Shown: one piece after another, positions 3,744 to 9,540 of the stretch
Layout: the number at the start of each line of letters is the position of its first letter
How positions within the stretch are numbered: the first letter of the stretch is position 1
Assembly: GCA_018711785.1 (NCBI GenBank)
Contig: DVHW01000094.1
Span: 1-9,540, forward strand
DNA from: Candidatus Galloscillospira excrementavium
GTDB lineage: Bacteria; Bacillota; Clostridia; Oscillospirales; Oscillospiraceae
Length of the DNA stretch: 9,540 nt
Reading direction: 5' to 3'
The notes under the pieces: generated by a model
The model's input: only the letters and a program-made list of their open reading frames with translations
The model's database searches: none
Told to the model about the DNA's origin: nothing
Program-made: the position numbers and the translations under genes

Positions 3744-6743
3744 ATGAGCGACATCATGCGCCCCATCCCGTTCCATCAGCTGATGAACTGGGCCCTCACC
3801 GAGTACCGGGAGCAGGGCAGCCTCTTCGGCGTGTCCAAGCTGGTCCGGCACCAGGACGGCCAGGCACTGCCCATTTTTGACGAGAAGATCGAGTCCCCCT
3901 ACGGCCCCGCCGCCGGGCCCCACACCCAGCTGGCCCAGAACCTCATCGCCGCCTACGCCGCGGGCTGCCGGTTCTTTGAGCTCAAGACCGTCCAGATCAT
4001 GGACGGGGAGGAGCTGAGCAAATGCGTGGCCAAGCCCTGCATCACCGCGGGGGACGAGTGCTACAACTGCGAGTGGTCCACCGAGCTCACCGTGCCCCAG
4101 GCCTACGACGAGTATGTGAAGGCCTGGTTCGCCTGCAAGCTCCTCGCCCGGGAGCTGGAGCTGGGGGACCCGGACGGCTTCGTGTTCAACATGAGCGTGG
4201 GCTACGACCTGAAGGGCATCCGGAGCGAGAAGATCGACCGGTACATCGAGGGCATGAAGGACGCCTCCGGCTCCGCCGTGTGGGCCGAGTGCGTGGACTG
4301 GACCCTGGCAAACCTGGACCGGTTCGGGAAGGTGGACGGGGACTATGTGCGCGCCATCTCCCCCCGGGTGTCCCGCTCCATCACCGAGTCCACCCTCCAC
4401 GGCTGCCCGCCGGACGAGATCGAGCGCATCGCCACCTATCTCATCACCGAGAAGGGGCTGAACACCTACGTCAAGTGCAACCCCACCCTGCTGGGGTACG
4501 AGTTTGCCCGGCAGCGGCTGGATGACCTGGGCTTTGACTACATCGCCTTTGACGACCACCACTTTCAGGAGGACCTCCAGTGGGCCGACGCGGTGCCCAT
4601 GTTCCGCCGGCTCACCACCCTGGCGGCGGCGCGGGGGGTGGAGTTCGGCGTCAAGCTGACCAACACCTTCCCCGTGGACGTGAAGGCCGGGGAGCTGCCC
4701 AGCGGGGAGATGTACATGTCCGGCCGGTCCCTCTTCCCCCTCACCATCTCCCTGGCGGAGAAGATCGCCCGGGAGTTTGACGGGAAGCTGCGCATCTCCT
4801 ACTCCGGCGGCGCGGACGAGCACAACATCCGCTCCCTCTTCGACGCGGGCATCTGGCCCATCACCATGGCCACCACCGTCCTCAAGCCCGGGGGCTACCA
4901 GCGGTTTTCCCAGATCGGCGGACTGCTGATGGACTGCGGCAGCGCCCCCTTTGCCGGGGTGGACGGGGAGAAGGTGGCCGCCCTGGCCGCCGGCGTGGCC
5001 TCCGACGGGCACTACCGCAAGCCCATCAAGCCCCTGCCCGGCCGGAAAATGTCGGAGAAGGTCCCCCTCCTCGACTGCTTCGCCGCCCCCTGCCGGGACG
5101 GCTGCCCCATCCAGCAGGATATCCCCGCCTACCTCATGGCGGCCACCGCCGGCAAGTACGGTGAGGCCCTGGAGATCATCACCCGCCGCAACCCCCTGCC
5201 CTTCACCACCGGCACCATCTGCCCCCACCACTGCGGGGACAAGTGTATGCGGAACTACTACGACGAGTCGGTCCACATCCGGGAGGTGAAGCTCCGCTGC
5301 GCCGAGCGGGGCCTTGCCGAGCTCCTCCCCCGCCTCGCCCCCGCCCCGGCCCGGCCGGGCAGGAAGGTGGCCGTGGTGGGCGGCGGCCCGGCGGGCATCG
5401 CCGCCGCCTTCTTCCTGGCCCGGGAGGGGGTGGACGTGACCGTCTACGAGCGGCGGGACACCCTGGGCGGCATCGTCCGCCACGTCATCCCCGCCTTCCG
5501 CATCGCCGACGACGCCATCGACAAGGACATCGCCCTGGCCAAGGCGGTGGGGGCCAAGTTCCAGACCGGCACCGAGATCACCTCCGCGGCTGAGCTGAAG
5601 GCCATGGGCTACACCCATGTCATCTTCGCCTGCGGCGCCTGGAAGCCGGGCAGCGCGGGGCTGAAGTATGGTTCCGAGATCAATGTCATTGACTTTCTGG
5701 AGCGGGCCAAGTCCGCCCCTGAGACCCTCTCCCTGGGCAGCGACGTGGTGATTCTGGGCGGCGGCAACACCGCCATGGACGCCGCCCGGGCGGCCAAGCG
5801 CATCCCCGGGGTGGAGCATGTGCGGCTGGTATACCGCCGCACCCGGCGGTATATGCCCGCCGACGAGGAGGAGCTGGCTTTGGCTCTCGCCGACGGGGTG
5901 GAGTTTATGGAGCTGCTGGCCCCCATCGGGGTGAAGGACGGCGTCCTCACCTGCGCGGTGATGGAGCTGGGCGCGCCCGACGCGTCCGGCCGCCGCTCCC
6001 CGGTGGACACTGGGCGGACGGCGGACGTGCCCGCCACGGCGGTCATCTCCGCCGTGGGGGAGAAGGTGGACAGCGCGCTCCTCACCGCCAACGGCATCGG
6101 CCTGGACGGCCGGGGCCGGCCGGTGGTGGACGGAGCCATGGCCACGGGCGTGCCCGGGGTGTACGTGGTGGGCGATATGCGCCGGGGCCCGGCCACGGTG
6201 GTGGAGGCCATCGCCGACGCCATGAAGGCCGCCCAGGCCATCGCCGGTATGGAGGCGGACACCTTTGTGGGGCGCAACGTGAACCCGGACTACGAGAAAC
6301 CCCTGGCCAAGCGGGGGGAGGTGTGCCCGGACTGCCAGGCCTGCACCGACACCCGGTGCCTGGGCTGCGCCACCGTGTGCGAGACCTGCGCCGAGGTCTG
6401 CCCCAACCGGGCCAATGTGGCCGTCCGGGTGCCGGGGAAGCGGCAGCGGCAGATCGTCCATGTGGACGGCATGTGCAACGAGTGCGGCAACTGCGCCACC
6501 TTCTGCCCCTACGACAGCGCCCCCTACCGGGACAAGTTCACCCTGTTCTGGAGCCGGGAGGACTTTGAGAACAGTCAGAACGAGGGCTGGCTTCCCCGGG
6601 GGGACGGCTCCGGGGTGTGCCTGGTCCGCTTGGGCGGAACGGTGGGGGAGTACGATATGACCGACCCCGCCTGCGGGCTCTATGAGGACCTGCGGCAGCT
6701 CATCCTGGCGGTGCGGGAGCACTACGGCTACCTGGTCCGCTGA
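3744..6743 (+). CDS. ygfK: YgfK: FAD/NAD(P)/Fe-S oxidoreductase, putative selenate reductase subunit
   Basis: A 999-residue cytoplasmic oxidoreductase. Residues 1-430 form a dihydroorotate-dehydrogenase-like barrel (GPAAGPHTQLAQN 54-66; HGCPPDEIE 219-227; KCNPTLLGYE 244-253; EMYMSGRSLFPL 322-333; ISYSGGAD 351-358). Residues about 440-530 are a GltD-type Fe-S region (C445, C450, C454, C493, C497, C501). Next come an FAD site (GGGPAGIAAA 546-555), an NAD(P) site (GGGNTAMDAA 672-681) and GDMRRGPATVVEAIADA (810-826). The C-terminus has a ferredoxin-like region with C911, C914, C917, C921-P and C872-C886 cysteines. Layout and motifs match E. coli YgfK (about 1030 residues). 'Selenate reductase' is a family label; the physiological substrate is unproven, and electron transfer in selenium/molybdenum-dependent purine metabolism is the likelier role. 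The start at 3744 has GGAGG seven bases upstream. Confidence 0.95.
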   Translation: MSDIMRPIPFHQLMNWALTEYREQGSLFGVSKLVRHQDGQALPIFDEKIESPYGPAAGPHTQLAQNLIAAYAAGCRFFELKTVQIMDGEELSKCVAKPCITAGDECYNCEWSTELTVPQAYDEYVKAWFACKLLARELELGDPDGFVFNMSVGYDLKGIRSEKIDRYIEGMKDASGSAVWAECVDWTLANLDRFGKVDGDYVRAISPRVSRSITESTLHGCPPDEIERIATYLITEKGLNTYVKCNPTLLGYEFARQRLDDLGFDYIAFDDHHFQEDLQWADAVPMFRRLTTLAAARGVEFGVKLTNTFPVDVKAGELPSGEMYMSGRSLFPLTISLAEKIAREFDGKLRISYSGGADEHNIRSLFDAGIWPITMATTVLKPGGYQRFSQIGGLLMDCGSAPFAGVDGEKVAALAAGVASDGHYRKPIKPLPGRKMSEKVPLLDCFAAPCRDGCPIQQDIPAYLMAATAGKYGEALEIITRRNPLPFTTGTICPHHCGDKCMRNYYDESVHIREVKLRCAERGLAELLPRLAPAPARPGRKVAVVGGGPAGIAAAFFLAREGVDVTVYERRDTLGGIVRHVIPAFRIADDAIDKDIALAKAVGAKFQTGTEITSAAELKAMGYTHVIFACGAWKPGSAGLKYGSEINVIDFLERAKSAPETLSLGSDVVILGGGNTAMDAARAAKRIPGVEHVRLVYRRTRRYMPADEEELALALADGVEFMELLAPIGVKDGVLTCAVMELGAPDASGRRSPVDTGRTADVPATAVISAVGEKVDSALLTANGIGLDGRGRPVVDGAMATGVPGVYVVGDMRRGPATVVEAIADAMKAAQAIAGMEADTFVGRNVNPDYEKPLAKRGEVCPDCQACTDTRCLGCATVCETCAEVCPNRANVAVRVPGKRQRQIVHVDGMCNECGNCATFCPYDSAPYRDKFTLFWSREDFENSQNEGWLPRGDGSGVCLVRLGGTVGEYDMTDPACGLYEDLRQLILAVREHYGYLVR

Positions 6744-6753
6744 GACGGAAAAA

Positions 6754-6793
6754 CGGCCCCGGGCCCGCTCCGCAGGGGGCGGGCCCGGGGCCG
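6754..6793 (+). terminator. GC-rich terminator hairpin after ygfK
   Basis: A perfect 15-bp stem (6754-6768 with 6779-6793) is extended inward by about three more pairs around a 4-nt loop, 10 bp past the ygfK stop. No T-run follows on the plus strand. A5 precedes it (6749-6753), which would be a T-run for minus-strand transcription. It probably ends or protects the 3' end of the ssnA-ygfK message and might work in both directions. Confidence 0.65.
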
Positions 6794-6816
6794 GTCTGCC
6801 TGAGTGGGGCGGGCAC

Positions 6817-6845
6817 TTGCAAATCGGGCCGGAATCCGGTAGACT
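6817..6845 (+). promoter_or_regulatory. Promoter of the YczE-like gene
   Basis: -35 TTGCAA (6817-6822, four of six), 17-bp spacer, -10 TAGACT (6840-6845, four of six). It lies just after the ygfK terminator hairpin and about 30 bp ahead of the next ATG, so the YczE-like gene is probably its own transcription unit. Confidence 0.55.
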
Positions 6846-6876
6846 AGAAAAAAGACGAATCAATGGAGGAATCGAC

Positions 6877-7557
6877 ATGAAGGAAGACCGGCGGCTCCGG
6901 CGCTGGCTGATGTTCTCGGTGGGCGTGGTGTTTACCGCCCTGGGCATTGGCATCATGACCATCGCGGGGGTGGGCACCTCGCCCATTTCCAGCATCCCAA
7001 ACGTTCTGAGCCTGATCTTCCCGCCCAGCATCGGGGTGTTTTCCTTCTCCTTCAATATGCTGCTGATTTTATTCCAGGCTATCCTGCTGGGCCGGCGGTT
7101 CCCCAAGATCTGGCTGCTCCAGATCCCCTTCACCCTGGTGTTCAGCGCCATCATCGACCTGACGGTGAGCCTGCTGCGGCCGGCGGCCCCCCAGAGCTAC
7201 CCCTTCCAGCTGCTGGTCCTCCTGCTGGGGATCGCCGTGCTGGCCCTGGGGGTGACGATCCAGGTCTTTGCCAATGTGCTCATGCTCCCCGGCGAGGCCA
7301 CGGTCCAGGCGGTGTCCCTCCGCTTTGGGATCCGCTTCGGCAACGCCAAGGTGGCCACCGACGCCGTGCTCACGGCCATCGCGGCGGTGATCTCCCTGGC
7401 CGCCTTCCACGGCCTCAACGGCGTGCGGGAGGGCACCATCCTGGCCGCCATCCTGACCGGACAGGTGGTCAAGCTCTACACCCGCCTGCTGGACGCCCCC
7501 CTCCGCCATATCCTGGGCCAGCCCCCGGCGGAAGAGGCGCCCCGGCCCGCGGACTGA
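6877..7557 (+). CDS. YczE/YyaS/YitT-type integral membrane protein
   Basis: A 226-residue membrane protein with a basic N-terminus (KEDRRLRR, positive-inside) and about five hydrophobic segments (near residues 10-32, 54-72, 79-100, 109-134 and 160-180). Characteristic YczE-family stretches are GVGTSPISSIPNVLS (31-45), a long aromatic/aliphatic helix (55-70), MLPGEATVQAVS (136-147) and GNAKVATD (155-162). Family members are described as permease-like, but transported substrates are not established. The ATG at 6877 is chosen because TGGAGGA lies six bases upstream; the frame is open further upstream, but that part overlaps ygfK and the terminator. Being next to ssnA-ygfK suggests a possible link to purine or selenium compound transport, but the separate promoter and strong hairpin between them weaken it. 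The C-terminal tail (215-226) is Pro/Ala/Glu-rich. Confidence 0.85.
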   Translation: MKEDRRLRRWLMFSVGVVFTALGIGIMTIAGVGTSPISSIPNVLSLIFPPSIGVFSFSFNMLLILFQAILLGRRFPKIWLLQIPFTLVFSAIIDLTVSLLRPAAPQSYPFQLLVLLLGIAVLALGVTIQVFANVLMLPGEATVQAVSLRFGIRFGNAKVATDAVLTAIAAVISLAAFHGLNGVREGTILAAILTGQVVKLYTRLLDAPLRHILGQPPAEEAPRPAD

Positions 7558-7582
7558 CCGGCGCGGCCCCGGACTGCGCCGG
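7558..7582 (+). terminator. Possible weak terminator after the YczE-like gene
   Basis: CCGGCGC (7558-7564) and GCGCCGG (7576-7582) form a 7-bp GC stem with an 11-nt loop directly after the stop codon. No T-tract follows, so this is a weak call. Confidence 0.35.
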
Positions 7583-7618
7583 GCGCGATTCTGCCGGGGA
7601 TTCCTTCGCGGTATGCTG

Positions 7619-7666
7619 CTGACGGGAGCGTCAGTTCGGTGTGGTCAGGAAGCCATACCATACAAT
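7619..7666 (+). promoter_or_regulatory. Upstream region of the TPR membrane protein gene
   Basis: A -10-like TACAAT (7661-7666, five of six) lies 20 bp before the gene, but no good -35 is found 16-18 bp upstream. A perfect inverted repeat CTGACG/CGTCAG (7619-7624 and 7629-7634) sits where a -35 or an activator site could be. An activator-dependent promoter would fit, but this is tentative. Confidence 0.3.
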
Positions 7667-7685
7667 ACACGATTGGGAGGGCACT

Positions 7686-9540
7686 ATGGAACAGTACAGC
7701 GAGAAGCAGCGGGAGATCTTCCAAAAATTCTATGAGGACTGCAGAAAGAGAGGGGTTGACCCCACCGGCAGCGAGGCCGACAGACAGCGGGCCCTCCTGC
7801 TGGCCCAAGAGAACGGGGACCTGGTGCGGATTTTTGGCGAAAAGCTGGACGGGGGCCACGTGGAGGCCTACCGGATGGGAAAGCAGCGTGTCGAGGAACA
7901 GGCCGCCGCGGAGAAAAAAGCCGCCGAGGATGCGAAAATCGCGGAGCAGCGGAAGATTGACGAGCAGGCCGCCGCCTTTGAGAAAGAGCTGTCCCAAAAA
8001 CGCGGCCGCGAAAAGCGGTTGTTCTTCCTGCAAAAAAGTATAGAGGATATGCAGCAAGAAATCCGCCATGCGGACCAGATGTTTAGCTCTGCCGCGCAGA
8101 TGTGGGCAGGCATGAACGCGGTGGAGCAGAAAAAGGAGAGCAGTTGGGGAACGCTGGGCGGTGTTGCGGCCGGCATTACCGGCAGCAGTGCTGTGGGCGC
8201 GGCCGTTGCGGCAGATACAATGAGCCGTAACGCAAATATTCGCGCGCAAAATGAGGCCATCAGCAAAAAGAACTTTGAGGCAACGCTCCCATTGGCGGAT
8301 GCGGCGGGCTCCCGGCGGCGTGCTGCAGAAGATAATCTGAAGAAAATCCAGAGGAAAGAGGAGAGAGTAAAACTCCATCTGACAGAAGAACGACCGCTGG
8401 AAGAATTGATGGGCGGGCTTATATTGGGCGATCCATGGGTCGCATTTACAGAAGGGAATACCATGGTGGTCCGGGTGTCGGTCAGCACAGAAGCGGATTA
8501 TCAGGTCTCCAATGTACCTGCGGTAGTGGATGGATGCCTGATCGCCGAGGTTTTCGAGGGGGAGAAGTGCATCGGGACGGCATTTCTAAACTTCCCCCGT
8601 GACGGCATTGGCACCGGGGGAAAAATGACGCTGAAAGGACACTGTTTGGAGGCAAAGCCGGGTGTTTCCTATACGGTTCTGATTTCCCCCCTTGCCCTAT
8701 GGCTGATTGAGAAAGATACGTTTGCTCCGCTCAAGTATTCCGTTGGCTATGGCAGAGCCCGCCAAAGCATGGAATATCGTTTCTTTGATCTAGATCGGAT
8801 TGCCCCTGCGCAGGAGCAGAAACTTTCGTGGAGAAAGGCAAAGACTCCCAATCTCACATGGCAGGAGCGGCAGGAGCAGCGCCGCGCGGAGGCCGAGCGC
8901 AAAGCGGAAGAGGAGCGCAGGGCGGAGGAAGAGCGCAAAGCGGCGGCGGCAGCGCGCGCGAAGAAAAACAAGAAAATTGCCATGATTGCCGCGCCAATCG
9001 CCGTGGTTGCCATTATCGCGGGCGTGCTGATCTTCAATGTGATCCAAGGACAGCAGGCAGAAGCCGCCCGGCAGGAGGCCTACAACAACGGCCTTGCCCT
9101 GTTGGAAGCCGGGGAGTACGACGAGGCCGTGGCTGTTTTTGAGGAGTTGGGCGATTACCAGGACAGCGCGGAGCAGATTAACAACGTAAGATATACCCAG
9201 GCCCTTGCGCTCGTTGATGAAGGAAATTACGATAACGCTATTTCCATATTCACTGAGCTTGGGGATTATAAAGACAGCGCCGAGCAAATCGAACAAATCA
9301 AGGCAACGCAGACAGAAAATGCGTATCAGGCAGCCCTTGCCCTGGTCGCGGAGGAAAAGTATCAAGAGGCGGAGGATGCTTTCCTTGCCCTGGGCAGCTA
9401 TAAGGACAGCGCCGAGCAGGCAACCGCAACAGGACTAATGGCCCAAAATGATCGACTTTACAATGAGGCCATGGAGATTTTTCTATCCGAGGATGGGGTC
9501 TTGCCCAGCGAGTTGAGCACGGTGTTGTCCATCCTGGAAC
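7686..9540 (+). CDS. Large single-pass membrane protein with coiled coil and TPR-like repeats (3' end outside window)
   Basis: The open frame runs off the window; 618 residues are visible. I do not recognise the whole protein. In order: a polar N-terminus without signal peptide; an Ala/Glu/Lys/Gln-rich coiled-coil region (about 65-135); a Gly/Ala-rich, weakly hydrophobic stretch with GxxxG spacing (154-179); more charged helix (180-240); a mixed, probably beta-rich domain (about 240-385); a charged linker with three 6-residue repeats (401-418); KKNKK (426-430) and one membrane helix (431-453); then three TPR-like repeats (466-497, 503-534, 547-578) ending in LG-Y-DSAEQ. Lys before the helix and the lack of a signal predict N-in, C-out. 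The ATG at 7686 has GGAGGG five bases upstream. Codons ending in A/T are commoner than in ssnA-ygfK, suggesting a different origin. The function is unknown; TPR-like repeats suggest protein contacts. Confidence 0.85.
   Translation, partial: MEQYSEKQREIFQKFYEDCRKRGVDPTGSEADRQRALLLAQENGDLVRIFGEKLDGGHVEAYRMGKQRVEEQAAAEKKAAEDAKIAEQRKIDEQAAAFEKELSQKRGREKRLFFLQKSIEDMQQEIRHADQMFSSAAQMWAGMNAVEQKKESSWGTLGGVAAGITGSSAVGAAVAADTMSRNANIRAQNEAISKKNFEATLPLADAAGSRRRAAEDNLKKIQRKEERVKLHLTEERPLEELMGGLILGDPWVAFTEGNTMVVRVSVSTEADYQVSNVPAVVDGCLIAEVFEGEKCIGTAFLNFPRDGIGTGGKMTLKGHCLEAKPGVSYTVLISPLALWLIEKDTFAPLKYSVGYGRARQSMEYRFFDLDRIAPAQEQKLSWRKAKTPNLTWQERQEQRRAEAERKAEEERRAEEERKAAAAARAKKNKKIAMIAAPIAVVAIIAGVLIFNVIQGQQAEAARQEAYNNGLALLEAGEYDEAVAVFEELGDYQDSAEQINNVRYTQALALVDEGNYDNAISIFTELGDYKDSAEQIEQIKATQTENAYQAALALVAEEKYQEAEDAFLALGSYKDSAEQATATGLMAQNDRLYNEAMEIFLSEDGVLPSELSTVLSILE
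8886..8939 (+). repeat. Three 18-bp tandem repeats coding for a charged linker
   Basis: Three in-frame units of 18 bp (8886-8903, 8904-8921, 8922-8939) encode AEAERK, AEEERR and AEEERK, just before the membrane segment of the TPR protein. Units are similar but not identical at DNA level. Copy number could vary between strains and change the length of a helical stalk. Confidence 0.75.
9081..9419 (+). repeat. Three TPR-like protein repeats
   Basis: Units at 9081-9176, 9192-9287 and 9324-9419 encode 32-residue motifs with the pattern ALAL-x5-Y-x2-A-x3-F-x2-LG-x-Y-x-DSAEQ, spaced 37 and 44 residues apart. They are diverged in DNA but conserved in protein, as expected for a helical-repeat domain. 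Similar YxDSAEQ repeats are frequent in Firmicutes membrane proteins. Confidence 0.8.

Noticed and set aside
3744..6743. Glutamate synthase small subunit (GltD) as the identity of the 999-residue protein
   Set aside because: Only the middle third is GltD-like. The N-terminal barrel and C-terminal ferredoxin part, with ssnA next door, identify YgfK.
6682..6876. Upstream extension of the YczE-like frame into ygfK
   Set aside because: The extension crosses the terminator hairpin and promoter and gives no sensible protein; ATG 6877 has its own TGGAGGA site.
2181..7154. A 1657-codon open frame on the minus strand antisense to ssnA, ygfK and part of the YczE-like gene
   Set aside because: Its translation is low-complexity (Gly, His, Val, Ala-rich) with no family motif. 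It mirrors G/C-ending codons of well-recognised genes on the other strand, which suppress antisense stops.
7476..8488. Minus-strand frames (7476-8378 and 7868-8488) opposite the TPR membrane protein gene
   Set aside because: They have no motif or ribosome site and lie opposite a long frame with coiled-coil, membrane and TPR-like features.
8790..9365. Minus-strand frame opposite the membrane helix and TPR repeats
   Set aside because: Its apparent hydrophobic segments are complements of the charged and repeat coding region; the plus strand shows periodic protein repeats.
1..9540. CRISPR array, insertion sequence, tRNA or rRNA gene, attachment site
   Set aside because: I saw no regularly spaced identical repeats, transposase or integrase motif, cloverleaf or rRNA sequence on either strand.

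Overview
The window looks like chromosomal DNA from a GC-rich Clostridia-type Firmicute, probably an anaerobic gut Oscillospiraceae-like organism. The grounds are strong AGGAGG-type ribosome binding sites, sigma-A-type promoters, a CIRCE operator at a small heat-shock gene, G/C-ending codons, and anaerobe-type SsnA/YgfK proteins. The taxon is an inference from gene content and composition; no rRNA or marker gene is present.

Layout, left to right. (1) 1-1240, minus strand: a stress module. An Hsp20 small heat-shock gene lies behind a sigma-A promoter whose -35 box sits inside a CIRCE element (HrcA operator). It is followed by an intrinsic terminator and then a HdeD/DUF308 membrane protein gene. 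(2) 1341-2100, minus strand: a YheO-like PAS plus helix-turn-helix regulator. (3) 2029-2339: a divergent control region with two facing promoters, a 10-bp direct repeat lying in both promoter spacers, a 26-bp inverted repeat at the predicted ssnA transcription start, and a plus-strand terminator hairpin with six Ts inside the ssnA leader. (4) 2340-6743, plus strand: ssnA (metal-dependent aminohydrolase) and ygfK (large FAD/NAD(P)/Fe-S oxidoreductase, 'putative selenate reductase subunit'), closed by a 15-bp perfect GC-rich hairpin. (5) 6877-7557, plus strand: a YczE/YyaS/YitT-type membrane protein with its own promoter. (6) 7686 to the window end, plus strand: a large single-pass membrane protein (618 residues visible, continuing beyond the window). 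It has an N-terminal coiled-coil region, a charged repeat linker, one membrane segment and three TPR-like repeats. I recognise no family for it as a whole.

The main biological unit is ssnA-ygfK with its divergent regulator. Both genes belong to the gene set associated with selenium-dependent molybdenum hydroxylases and anaerobic purine/urate breakdown, but no hydroxylase, selenium-cofactor or ureide-processing gene lies in this window. The control region could act at two levels: repression at the start site by the PAS-HTH protein, and conditional termination in the leader. The stress module and the last gene appear functionally unrelated. The last gene also shifts toward more A/T-ending codons and may mark the edge of an accessory region.
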